Source of the DNA: Streptomyces graminofaciens
GTDB taxonomy: Bacteria; Actinomycetota; Actinomycetes; Streptomycetales; Streptomycetaceae
Assembly: GCF_030294945.1 (NCBI RefSeq)
Contig: NZ_AP018448.1
Coordinates: forward strand, 8,342,501-8,406,500
Direction of reading: 5' to 3'
DNA: 64,000 bases
Below the pieces are notes generated by a model. The model ran no database searches, had not been told where the DNA came from, and saw only the letters and a list, made by a program, of their open reading frames with translations. Shown here in pieces: positions 46,740-53,914 of the stretch (positions are counted from its first letter, which is position 1; each line of letters starts with the position of its first letter). A program made the translations under genes and the position numbers.

Positions 46740-47292
46740 AGCCCACCTCCGACGTCGTCCTATTCGGATCGGAGGGCTCAGCGTCCACCCGCACCCCCTC
46801 CGCCGCAACCAGCGCATGCCCTGGCGCACGAGGCAACCGTTCTGCGCTCGGGGCGCTCATCACCACGCCGCCGCCCGACGGCACCGGCCGAGCTGAGCGA
46901 CTCGGCCCGTCGCAGACGGCGCGCCGACTGCCGCGTAGGCGTGTCGCACGGGGACCTGCCCGACTTCGCCGCACTCGGAGTGTCGGACCGACGGCCGGAC
47001 GATCCGTGTTGTCGAGGTGCGCGGTGGCCCGCCCTCACCTTCGACCGCCCAGTAATAACAAGGCGAAACCGGAGTCCGGCCGCCTGTCCGCACGGAATCC
47101 GCGCCGACGACGAGAAGCGCCACGCATTCCCGCCCCGTTGACCCGGCTTCCCTCGTCTGCCGTAACTTATGGCCATACGGGTGAATGGCCGCACTGTCAG
47201 CACGCGCTGATCGTTGATCGGGGTGTTCAATTCTACTCAAGGGGATCGCAACAGCGTTTCCTCGCAGTGGAAAACCGAAAGGAAGAAATTCC
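46740..47292. other. Gene-poor stretch upstream of the peptide pair
   Basis: Several open frames cross it on both strands but none has a ribosome site plus protein-like composition. Near 47136-47188 there are CGTTGA and CGTAAC hexamers in the wrong order and spacing for a BldN promoter. The 100 bases before the first peptide gene are AT-richer, with TTCAATTCTACTCAAGG near 47226, and should carry its promoter. Confidence 0.35.
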
Positions 47293-47532
47293 GTGTCGAA
47301 GATCACTTTCGAAGAGCTGGACGGTCTGACCGGCGAGATGCTCCCGGAGCGCTCGGTCCTGTCCACCTTCGCCCCCGTCCACGGTGGTGGCAACGACGGC
47401 GCCGTCGTGACGAACGCCTGCGTCTCGCACCACTCGGACACGGACAAGGGCCTGCTCAACCTGGGCCTCACGGGCAACGGCGGTGCCCAGTCCAGCATCA
47501 CCTGCGCGCCGGGTAACGCTGTCGCGTTCTGA
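47293..47532 (+). CDS. Small two-cysteine peptide A (RiPP-like precursor)
   Basis: A 79-residue peptide. Residues 1-24 (MSKITFEELDGLTGEMLPER SVLS) look like a leader; residues 36-79 hold C43 and C71 with GLLNLGL between. Peptide B downstream is a clear paralogue: both share EEL..L(T/S)GE.LPER..LS, A-C at the first cysteine, GLL..LGL, SS.TC.P. AAAGGAAG lies eight bases before GTG 47293. No export signal peptide is present. The known leader-plus-core design of ribosomal natural products and the adjacent protease suggest a processed peptide; the product is unknown. Confidence 0.75.
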   Translation: MSKITFEELDGLTGEMLPERSVLSTFAPVHGGGNDGAVVTNACVSHHSDTDKGLLNLGLTGNGGAQSSITCAPGNAVAF

Positions 47533-47586
47533 TAACAACGGCAGCGGCCGGGGCACCCTGTCCCCGGCCGCTGGCCGTACCCCCCA

Positions 47587-47610
47587 GCACACGCTTATCG
47601 AAGCGTGTGC
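47587..47610 (+). terminator. Perfect hairpin downstream of peptide A
   Basis: GCACACGCTT (47587-47596) and AAGCGTGTGC (47601-47610) form a perfect 10-bp stem with an ATCG loop, followed by TTTC. It looks like an intrinsic terminator or stabiliser after the first peptide gene. Confidence 0.65.
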
Positions 47611-47620
47611 TTTCGGCGCC

Positions 47621-47667
47621 AAAAGCGGTGCTGGTGCCTGCTCGAAGGCACCGCGGCACCGCTTTTT
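47621..47667 (+). terminator. Second hairpin with T5 tract between peptide genes
   Basis: AAAAGCGGTGC (47621-47631) pairs with GCACCGC followed by TTTTT (47656-47667); an inner GGTGCC/GGCACC pair is also possible. It ends about six bases before the ribosome site of peptide B, so it can act as a terminator or as an attenuator that sets the ratio of the two peptides. Confidence 0.7.
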
Positions 47668-47686
47668 GGCATGAGGAAGGAAAGTC

Positions 47687-47956
47687 ATGTCCGGCATTGG
47701 TTATGAGGAACTCAACGCTCTGTCCGGCGAGCTGCTCCCCGAGAGGATGCTGCTTTCCATCGTAATTATCGACAACAGTACTCGTAATACGTATAACTTT
47801 CCCTCGGGTGGTGACGGCAAGGGCGGAACCACGGTCGCCTATGCCTGTCAGGCACAGCAGACGCAGGCGTCAGGGGGCCTGCTCGCCGCCCTGGGCCTGG
47901 GCACGCCGGCCAGCAGCAGCATGACGTGCGTCCCGGCTGCGGTCGTCACCCGCTGA
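47687..47956 (+). CDS. Small two-cysteine peptide B (RiPP-like precursor)
   Basis: An 89-residue paralogue of peptide A with the same N-terminus (MSGIGYEELNALSGELLPER) and C-terminal pattern around C54 and C81. It has an extra insert (residues ~25-40, IVIIDNSTRNTYNFPS) encoded by unusually AT-rich codons (ATT, AGT, ACT, AAT, TAT, TTT). GAGGAAGGAAA lies a few bases before ATG 47687. Function unknown; it likely works as a pair with A. Confidence 0.75.
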   Translation: MSGIGYEELNALSGELLPERMLLSIVIIDNSTRNTYNFPSGGDGKGGTTVAYACQAQQTQASGGLLAALGLGTPASSSMTCVPAAVVTR

Positions 47957-48200
47957 GACGCACCCCCTCCGCAGCCGGCCGCGTTCACCGTGACGGAAGC
48001 ACCGGTGCGCCGGAAAGGCCATCGCGGCCGGGACTGCGGTCGGCGGCCAGAGAACGCCCCGTCGCAGGCGGTGGAACACACCCGGGTCCTCCCGCCGCAA
48101 GGCCTCGGCGGGAGAACTATCCGTTTGGGAGATCGCCATCAGTACGCAAACACCCACGCCGGTCCACGAGGAGTCGCCTGTCCCTGCGGAGGCGGGCCCC
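47957..48200. other. Gap between peptide B and the M50 protease
   Basis: No independent gene. The last ~60 bases read in frame with the protease from an ATC codon at 48138 (STQTPTPVHEESPVPAEAGP), six bases after GGGAG, so they may belong to it. Confidence 0.4.
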
Positions 48201-50015
48201 ATGCTCACCGAGGGAACCGAGCTGGTGGGCGAGTTCGCCGGTTCCGGATACCGCCACCCACCCCACCTGGTGCACCGCTTCGACGGGCAGGTCATCCACC
48301 TGCCCGAGCTGCTCTACGAGACAGCCAAGAGCCTGGAGCGGCACCAGGACGCAGCGACGAGATCCGGCGGCGGCCCTCACCTCCTCGACCGCGTGGCGCA
48401 GGAGCTCACCAGGAACACGGGCCGTGCGTTCACCGCCGACCACGTGGCCTTCGTGCTCGACAACAAACTGGCACCGCTGGGGATCACCACCCGAAGCGAC
48501 GGCACCCTTGCCGACTTCGCCAAGGCCGATCACCTGTTCCTCGGTCTGCGCTATCGCGCGGCGTTGATCTCCGAAAACGTCTCCTGGATCATCGCGGGCA
48601 TCTTCGCCTGGTTGTTCCAGCCCCTGCTCGTACTCCTGGCCGTGTCGACCTTCCTGGCCACCGAGATCTGGCTGTTCTCCACCGAGAACGCCGGCCGTGC
48701 CATGGCTCAGGTGATGGCCGACCCCGCCGGCATCCTCATCATGCTGGGACTGACCCTGGCCTCCGCCGCCTTCCACGAGGTCGGCCACGCCGCGGCCTGC
48801 CGTTACGGCAAGGTGCGCCCCGGGGTCATGGGGTGCGGGCTCTACCTGGTGTGGCCGGCCTTCTACACCGACGTCACCAGTTCCTACCGACTCGGCCGCG
48901 GCGGACGGCTGCGCACCGACCTGGGCGGCGTCTACTTCAACAGTCTGTTCGTCCTCGGCCTGGCCGCGCTGTACAGCCACAGTCCGTCCCCGGTACTGCT
49001 GGCGGCGATCCTGCTCGTCAATCTGGAAATGGTCCAGCAGCTTCTGCCGACCCTCCGGTTCGACGGCTACTACATCATCTCCGACCTGGTCGGTATCCCG
49101 GACCTGTTCAAGTACATCGGTCCCATCCTGCGCCGCACCATCCTGCGACGCCCGGCGGAGGAACGGCTCCAGGCCCTCAAGCGGTGGCCTCAGGTCGTTG
49201 TCACGATCTGGGTGCTCACGGTGCTGCCCGTCCTCGTCCTGCAACTCGGCATGGTTCTCTTCCAAACGCCGCAGATGGCGACCACGGCATGGGGCACCGC
49301 CACCAACCTCATCACCAGCGCCACCACCAGCACCACCCCCGTGCTGAGCACCGCGGCGGCCTCCGTGCAGATCTTTTTCCTTCTGCTGCCGCTGGTGGGC
49401 ATCCTGCTCATCCTCTGGCAACTGGTCAATCTGGCGGTCCGGCTGCTCCGCAAGCGCTTCGGCAAGCCCGCGGCCGAGCCGCGGGACCGGCGCGGCCACC
49501 GAAGCCACGGGCACGGCACCCTGTCGCTGTTGCTGTGGGGGGCTCTCGCCACCGTCGGCGCCCTCGCCCTGGCCTATCTGCTGTGGACCCTGGTCCACCC
49601 CGCGGCAAGGCTGTCCAAGGACCGGGCGGCCCTCCACGCCACCGGAGCGGAGCCGACAGCCCCGCCAGGAACACCACCCGCCGACGTACGCTCCCCCGCA
49701 CGCCCTGAGGGGCCCTCCGGACCCACCGGCATCGCCCACGGTCCCGTCTCCCTGCGAGACCTCAGCGGGACAACTGCCGAAACCCGTACGGCTTCCGAGT
49801 CGTCCGACCGCCGGCACAGAGCACGGACCAGCACAGAAGGCGGCACCCCCGCCCACACCGGCACCAGGGCCGACGCCCGGAACGCCCACCATGGAAGGCC
49901 TGAGCCGCACGCCGGAGACCACGCCTCCGGCCCGGGCCGCTCTCCCGACGTCGTCTGTCCTCCCCTCGTGAGAGTGCCTGTCGTCGAGGTCGGCGTACTC
50001 ACCATCTGCCCCTGA
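48201..50015 (+). CDS. M50-type membrane zinc protease with N-terminal peptide-recognition-like domain
   Basis: A 604-residue protein. Residues ~1-105 form a soluble domain (GSGYRHPPHLVHRFDGQVIH, LPELLYETAKSLE, GRAFTADHVAFVLDNKLAPL) resembling the PqqD-like/RRE fold of peptide zinc metalloproteases. Then come about eight helices with HEVGH at residues 192-196 and D288 in LRFDGYYIISD as zinc ligands. Residues ~465-604 are a disordered Pro/Ala/Arg tail ending in a cysteine-containing segment. It follows the two peptide genes and probably cleaves or matures them. ATG 48201 has GGAGG eight bases upstream; an AUC at 48138 is an alternative start. Confidence 0.85.
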   Translation: MLTEGTELVGEFAGSGYRHPPHLVHRFDGQVIHLPELLYETAKSLERHQDAATRSGGGPHLLDRVAQELTRNTGRAFTADHVAFVLDNKLAPLGITTRSDGTLADFAKADHLFLGLRYRAALISENVSWIIAGIFAWLFQPLLVLLAVSTFLATEIWLFSTENAGRAMAQVMADPAGILIMLGLTLASAAFHEVGHAAACRYGKVRPGVMGCGLYLVWPAFYTDVTSSYRLGRGGRLRTDLGGVYFNSLFVLGLAALYSHSPSPVLLAAILLVNLEMVQQLLPTLRFDGYYIISDLVGIPDLFKYIGPILRRTILRRPAEERLQALKRWPQVVVTIWVLTVLPVLVLQLGMVLFQTPQMATTAWGTATNLITSATTSTTPVLSTAAASVQIFFLLLPLVGILLILWQLVNLAVRLLRKRFGKPAAEPRDRRGHRSHGHGTLSLLLWGALATVGALALAYLLWTLVHPAARLSKDRAALHATGAEPTAPPGTPPADVRSPARPEGPSGPTGIAHGPVSLRDLSGTTAETRTASESSDRRHRARTSTEGGTPAHTGTRADARNAHHGRPEPHAGDHASGPGRSPDVVCPPLVRVPVVEVGVLTICP

Positions 50016-50023
50016 CACGCACG

Positions 50024-50065
50024 AGCGAAGGACCCGGCACACGGTGGTGTGCCGGGTCCTTCGCT
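50024..50065. terminator. Perfect 19-bp hairpin, convergent terminator
   Basis: Arms 50024-50042 and 50047-50065 pair perfectly over 19 bases with a GGTG loop, nine bases after the protease stop. It can terminate the protease and the oppositely oriented chaplin. Confidence 0.8.
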
Positions 50066-50124
50066 GTACGGGTGTGGAGAAGACGTCGGCGGGATCCGCC
50101 GCTACGCGCGAGCCGCACGAGGTA

Positions 50125-50166
50125 CGGCTGAGCTCCCGACGGTAGACACCGTCGGGAGCTCAGCCG
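50125..50166. terminator. Second perfect 19-bp hairpin before the chaplin
   Basis: Arms 50125-50143 and 50148-50166 pair perfectly with an AGAC loop, 32 bases beyond the chaplin stop. Together with the hairpin at 50024-50065 it insulates the two convergent genes. Confidence 0.75.
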
Positions 50167-50197
50167 CGTGTTGCCCGTTTGTCGCGTCGGCCCGGGG

Positions 50198-50494
50198 TCA
50201 GTGGCCGTGGCGGTGGCTCTTCTTGCTCTTCTTGCCGTCCTTCTTGTCGTCGTGCTCCTCGTTGACGCACTTGTTGCCGAAGGCGGGGTTCAGCGCGCCG
50301 ACGATGTTCACGGTGTTCCCGCAGATGTTGACCGGCAAGTGAATGGGAACCTGGATGACGTTGCCCGACAGCACACCGGGCGAGCCGATGGCCGCGCCGG
50401 TGGCATCCGCGTCGGCCGAGGCCAGCCCGGCCCCGCTGAGGACCACGGCGGACGTACCCAGGGCGACGGTGGCCACCTTCACCATGCGAGACAT
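50198..50494 (-). CDS. Chaplin with Lys/His-rich C-terminal tail
   Basis: A 98-residue chaplin: signal peptide ending near GLASADAD, one domain (GSPGVLSGNVIQVPIHLPVN, ICGNTVNIVGALNPAFGNKC, VN), then EEHDDKKDGKKSKKSHRHGH. Normal short chaplins end at or near the last cysteine, so the charged 20-residue tail is unusual. AAGGAG lies six bases before ATG 50494 (with GTG 50497 overlapping). Expression is probably BldN-dependent. Confidence 0.92.
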   Translation of the reverse strand: MSRMVKVATVALGTSAVVLSGAGLASADADATGAAIGSPGVLSGNVIQVPIHLPVNICGNTVNIVGALNPAFGNKCVNEEHDDKKDGKKSKKSHRHGH

Positions 50495-50551
50495 CACGTT
50501 CTCCTTAGTGATTCGATGAACTCGGCCGCACGAACGCGACCGGACGCCCCT

Positions 50552-50579
50552 TCAACGCGTCGGCGTACGGCGGGTCACG
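50552..50579 (-). promoter_or_regulatory. Near-consensus BldN promoter for the basic-tailed chaplin
   Basis: On the minus strand, CGTGAC (50579-50574), 16 bases, CGTTGA (50557-50552). The BldN consensus is CGTAAC-N16-CGTTGA: -35 five of six, -10 six of six, exact spacing. The chaplin ATG is 58 bases downstream. BldN is the developmental sigma factor that drives chaplin genes. Confidence 0.75.
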
Positions 50580-50859
50580 GTGTTCATCCTGGAATCACCC
50601 TTTTTAAGCAGGGAGTTCCGTTGTACGGGCCTCTCAGGCCCCCGGACACATCCGGCCGGGCGGCGGCCCAGTGCTGAGATCCGGTTCGACTCCAGGGGCG
50701 CGGCGGTTGATCTCCCGGAGCATGGCTACCGACCCACTGATCCGTCTGTTCCCCGACGAGGGCAGGGTCCCCGCGCGTTTCGCCGCCGTGGCATCTGCAC
50801 CGGCCGTACGGGTTCTACTGGCGAGCGGGAGTGGGTGAGGCCGTGGTGCTGAGGGTGCC
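50580..50859. other. Intergenic stretch, only a doubtful 38-codon ORF
   Basis: A frame at 50722-50838 (MATDPLIRLFPDEGRVPARF...) starts with ATG after CCGGAG and could be a gene fragment, but it matches nothing I know. Otherwise nothing is recognised. Confidence 0.25.
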
Positions 50860-51819
50860 TCAGCCGAGGAGTCGTACCGGGGAACCCGCCAGGTAGGCCT
50901 GGATGTTTTCGACCGCCTGGCCGTAGTACGTGCCGTAGTTGGCGCGGGAGACGTAGCCGAGGTGTGGCGTGGCGAGGAGGCGGGGAGCCGTACGCATCGG
51001 GTGGTCGGCGGGGAGCGGCTCGATGTCGAAGACGTCGATGCCGGCTCCGGCGAGGCGCTCCTCGCGCAGGGCGGTGATCAGGGCGTCCTGGTCGACGATG
51101 GCGGCCCGGGAGGTGTTGATCAGGTAGGCGCTCGGCTTGAGGAGGGCGAGTTCGGGAGCGCCGAGCAGACCACGGGTGCGGTCGCTCAGTGCCAGGTGGA
51201 TGGAGACGAAGTCGCTGTCCGCGAGCAACTCCTCCTTGGAGGCGGCCAGATGGACGCCCACCTCGTCGGCGTACTCCTTGGTGAGATTCTGGCTCCACGC
51301 CGTCACCCGCATACCGAAGGCGAGGCCGACCCGGGCCACCCGGCTGCCGATCTTGCCGAGTCCGAGCAGACCGAGCCGGGCGCCGTGCAGGTCGACGCCG
51401 ACCGTGCTCTGCCAGGGGCCGCCGGTGCGCAGGGCGTTGTTCTCGGTGACCAGGCCGCGGGCCAGGCCGAGCAGGAGGGCCCAGGTCAGCTCGACGGGCG
51501 GGGTGGCGGAACTGGCCGTACCGCAGACCGTCACCCCGTGCGTCTCGGCGGCCGCGTAGTCGATCACCGAGTTGCGCATGCCGGAGGCGATCAGGAGCTT
51601 CAGCCGGGGGAGGCGGGCGAGCAGCGAGGCGGGGAAGGGGACGCGTTCACGCAGGGTGACGACGATGTCGTACTCGGCGAGGGCCACCGCCAGAGCGTCC
51701 TCGTCGGCGAAGTGTTCCGCGAAGCTCACGACTTCGACGTCGTCGGTGACGGGGGACCAGTCCGCGATCTCGGTTGCGACGGCCTGGTGGTCGTCGAGTA
51801 CGGCGCAGCGGAGTCGCAT
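50860..51819 (-). CDS. D-2-hydroxyacid dehydrogenase family protein
   Basis: A 319-residue NAD-dependent dehydrogenase. The NAD fold is GLLGLGKIGSRVARVGLAFG; catalytic residues lie in LINTSRAAIVDQDAL (Arg), GIDVFDIEPLP (Glu) and LATPHLGYVS (His). It is the phosphoglycerate/formate/glyoxylate dehydrogenase family; the substrate is not evident. It is a single gene starting at ATG 51819. Confidence 0.92.
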   Translation of the reverse strand: MRLRCAVLDDHQAVATEIADWSPVTDDVEVVSFAEHFADEDALAVALAEYDIVVTLRERVPFPASLLARLPRLKLLIASGMRNSVIDYAAAETHGVTVCGTASSATPPVELTWALLLGLARGLVTENNALRTGGPWQSTVGVDLHGARLGLLGLGKIGSRVARVGLAFGMRVTAWSQNLTKEYADEVGVHLAASKEELLADSDFVSIHLALSDRTRGLLGAPELALLKPSAYLINTSRAAIVDQDALITALREERLAGAGIDVFDIEPLPADHPMRTAPRLLATPHLGYVSRANYGTYYGQAVENIQAYLAGSPVRLLG

Positions 51820-51973
51820 GGTGGTGCCTTCCGGTCAGGCCTGCGGGCGCTTGGGGACCCTACCCGGCCTCTGGAGACTGTCTCCGGGCGAACACCGTCG
51901 GTGTGGTGGAGCCGTCCAGGACGGCACCGCACACCGAGGTCTTCGTGTCTCACCGTAATGCGCGGCTGACCGT

Positions 51974-52267
51974 TCACGGCGGGCGGCTGCTGGTCGAGCG
52001 TGTCCGCGCGGCCCGCCCGCCGGGCGGACGACGGGGATGTGACGACAGGCCCTGGCCGGAGTCGATCTCCGTGATCAGAGCCTCGACACGCTTCTTGATC
52101 TCGTCACGGATGGGGCGTACGGACTCGATGCCCTTGCCTGCCGGGTCCTCCAGAGGCCAGTAGAGGTACTTCCGGCCGGGGAACACCGGGCATGCGTCGC
52201 CGCAGCCCATGGTGATGACGTGGTCGGAGGCCTGGACGGCCTCGGCGGTGAGCACCTTGGGCCGGGG
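51974..52267 (-). pseudogene. arsC fragment (arsenate reductase C-terminal half)
   Basis: PKVLTAEAVQASDHVITMGC followed by GDACPVFPGRKYLYWPLEDP and IRDEIKKRVEALITEID is the C-terminal half of a low-molecular-weight-phosphatase-type ArsC with its resolving cysteines. The N-terminal half, with the nucleophilic cysteine and anion loop, is missing: sequence before 52267 belongs to another gene in opposite orientation. The 3' end runs into the MITE fragment. Not functional. Confidence 0.7.
52011..52053. mobile_element. Right-end fragment of the MITE
   Basis: About 43 bases (CGGGCGGACGACGGGGATGT then GACGACAGGCCCT) match the right end of the element at 22490-22639 with few differences. No left end is found nearby, so this is a truncated copy. 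It borders the arsC fragment. Confidence 0.6.
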
Positions 52268-52420
52268 AGGGGGAGGCCGCCGAGCGGGTGGAGCTGACGT
52301 TGCCGGAGACCGGGGTGTGCGGGGGATCGGGGCTGTTCGACGAGCCTGGTGCCGAGGGTGCGGAAACGGGGTCCCGGCCCCCGCGCCCGGGGACCGTGGC
52401 ATGCGGAACAAGCCGTTCTG
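52264..52420 (+). pseudogene. Fragment of a flavoprotein from an arsenic-resistance cluster
   Basis: The plus strand reads EAAERVELTLPETGVCGGSG and LFDEPGAEG, which resembles the C-terminal part of ArsO/thioredoxin-reductase-like genes that accompany arsC in Streptomyces. There is no N-terminus and no natural start. It is abutted tail-to-head with the arsC fragment. The family call is from memory and uncertain. Confidence 0.4.
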
Positions 52421-52500
52421 CGGGTATGACCCGCGGTCTCTTCTGTGCTTGCCTCAAGCTTCCCGTCGAGCCCGCTGAACCGACCCTGACCAGCAAAAAT

Positions 52501-52517
52501 GCCCTCCCGAAGGAGGG
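52501..52517 (-). terminator. Terminator of the former tRNA gene
   Basis: On the minus strand GCCCTCC-TTCG-GGAGGGC is followed by ATTTTTG. It lies 13 bases after the tRNA 3' end and is a textbook terminator for that gene. Confidence 0.8.
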
Positions 52518-52529
52518 CGGAGAGAGGGG

Positions 52530-52580
52530 CGCCCCCGGCAGGACTCGAACCTGCGGCCAAGCGCTTAGAAGGCGCTTGGC
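52530..52580 (-). pseudogene. 3' half of a tRNA-Arg(UCU) gene
   Basis: On the minus strand the anticodon arm (loop CTTCTAA, anticodon TCT), the variable loop, the T arm (GCAGG-TTCGAGT-CCTGC) and the 3' acceptor strand CGGGGGC plus discriminator G are intact, followed by the tRNA's own terminator. The 5' acceptor GCCCCCG and a normal D arm are absent upstream; instead the anticodon stem is extended to nine pairs by unrelated sequence. This is what an att-site end of an element integrated in this tRNA would leave. Confidence 0.7.
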
Positions 52581-52620
52581 GAGGACATGGCTGCTGTGCC
52601 TCTGACCTGCGCCTACGTAA

Positions 52621-52984
52621 TGCCCTGACCGGCCGTCAGCGAATTTTCCGGCTTTCTCGGGAAGGATTGCACCGGCCCCGAGTGGTGGGCTTCTTCGGGC
52701 CGGGCAGGAGCACCCCGAGCCACGTCGGTTCGCCCTTGCTCGACTGGGTCGGTAGACGTGGCACGAACACCGTAGGGACCGGGTGGTCTCCTTGGTCGCC
52801 TGGCTGGTCGGGGAGTCCGGTGCGGCGGCGGTCTGAGGTGACTCAGAGGTACTCGTGGGCGGCCCTTCGGGGATGTGGGGGTGCTGCGTACAGGTGGGTG
52901 TGGGTGCGGTGGGCGGTGGGGCGGCTCCGGCAAGGGGCTCCGGCAGCCGGGGAGTTGAGGGGCCCGGGCGCGGTTCCCGGGCGT
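52621..52984. other. Non-coding scar region beside the tRNA fragment
   Basis: No gene is recognised between the tRNA fragment and the GntR gene. Frames on both strands are Arg/Pro/Gly-rich. The sequence may be relic DNA from the element that used the tRNA as integration site. Confidence 0.35.
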
Positions 52985-53719
52985 TCAGGAGCGGTCGGCG
53001 TGCAGGGCCATCTGTGTCATGGCGCGCTGGGCGTGTTCCAGGACCGCGGCCGTCGAGTCGCCGAGGTGGGCGTGCAGGGCGTGGTGGGCGGCGTCTAGGT
53101 GGCCGGCGCGGACCAATTCCATGATCTCGATGTGTTCGGTGACGGTGGCCTTGACGCGGTCCTGGGTGAGGAAGTCGTACATCCGAACCCGCCGGCCGCG
53201 CTCGCCGGCCGCCACGAGCGCGTCCGTGAGGGCGGGGTTGCCGGAGGCGCGCGAGAGTTCGGCGTGGAAGCGCTCGTCCTGGGCGACGAAGCGTGTGTCC
53301 GGTGTCGGCGGCTGTTCGCGCATCGCGTACCAGCGGTCCAGTTCGGTCGCGATGACGGCCGGATCGTGACGGATGGAGGGGTCCTCGATCGCGCGGGCGA
53401 TCCCGCGCAGTTCCAGGGTGATCCGGAGTTCGTAGAAGTCCTTGAGCCGGGTGAGGCTGGGGATCGTGACGAAGTACCCGCCGTCACCGTGCTCGATCAG
53501 ACCGTCGGAGGCCAGCCGCGCCAGTGCCTCGCGCACCGGGGTTCGCGACACCCCGAACCGAGCGGCCAGCCGCATTTCGGCCAGCCTCTCGCGTGGGCCG
53601 AACTCGCCGTCGAGTACGGCCGCGTGGAGCTTCGCGTAGACCGCCTCACGCAGGGAGGGAGCCGGTGGCGCAACCGCGTCCGGCGAGGTGTCCGAGTGCG
53701 TATACAGCTGCGAATCCAT
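52985..53719 (-). CDS. GntR-family regulator (FadR subfamily)
   Basis: A 244-residue regulator: winged helix (LAEMRLAARFGVSRTPVREALARLASDGL) and a helical C-terminal FCD ligand domain with metal/ligand residues in DERFHAELSRASGN and TEHIEIMELV. I chose ATG 53719 (MDSQLYTH); the longer frame begins with TTG 53761 inside the repeat region. Two 14-base direct repeats upstream probably bind it. Target genes are unknown. Confidence 0.9.
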   Translation of the reverse strand: MDSQLYTHSDTSPDAVAPPAPSLREAVYAKLHAAVLDGEFGPRERLAEMRLAARFGVSRTPVREALARLASDGLIEHGDGGYFVTIPSLTRLKDFYELRITLELRGIARAIEDPSIRHDPAVIATELDRWYAMREQPPTPDTRFVAQDERFHAELSRASGNPALTDALVAAGERGRRVRMYDFLTQDRVKATVTEHIEIMELVRAGHLDAAHHALHAHLGDSTAAVLEHAQRAMTQMALHADRS

Positions 53720-53735
53720 GGGTGGACACGCTAGA

Positions 53736-53783
53736 AACCGCTTGTTTCCCGAGGAGTCCAAGGGCCGTGAACGGCTTGTTTCC
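53736..53783. promoter_or_regulatory. Direct repeats upstream of the GntR gene
   Basis: AACCGCTTGTTTCC (53736-53749) and AACGGCTTGTTTCC (53770-53783) are 14-base direct repeats differing at one base, 34 bases apart. They lie 17-64 bases before the regulator start and may be its autoregulatory sites. Confidence 0.45.
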
Positions 53784-53914
53784 GTGCCCTCGACCGACGT
53801 TCACCCGCTTCGTACCGGCTCCTTTGAACACGCGGACGCCTTGCTGCGTTCCATGAGTAACTGCGAATGACTTGCAATAAAGGGTCTCCGCCCCCTTGGA
53901 AAAGGAACGAACTG

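Noticed and set aside
47136..47188. CGTTGA and CGTAAC hexamers as a BldN promoter for peptide A
   Set aside because: Order is reversed and spacing wrong for a BldN promoter.
46733..47329. 198-codon plus-strand frame before peptide A
   Set aside because: Arg/Pro-rich, overlaps peptide A out of frame and has no ribosome site.
47990..49708. 572-codon frame overlapping the M50 protease
   Set aside because: Out-of-frame shadow rich in Arg/Pro/His; the protease frame has helices and zinc ligands.
50690..50715. T-arm-like GGTTCGACTCC as a tRNA
   Set aside because: The stem does not pair and no anticodon or acceptor arm is present.
50722..50838. 38-codon ORF before the hydroxyacid dehydrogenase
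   Set aside because: Too short, no homologue recognised, ribosome site very close to the ATG; mentioned only as doubtful.
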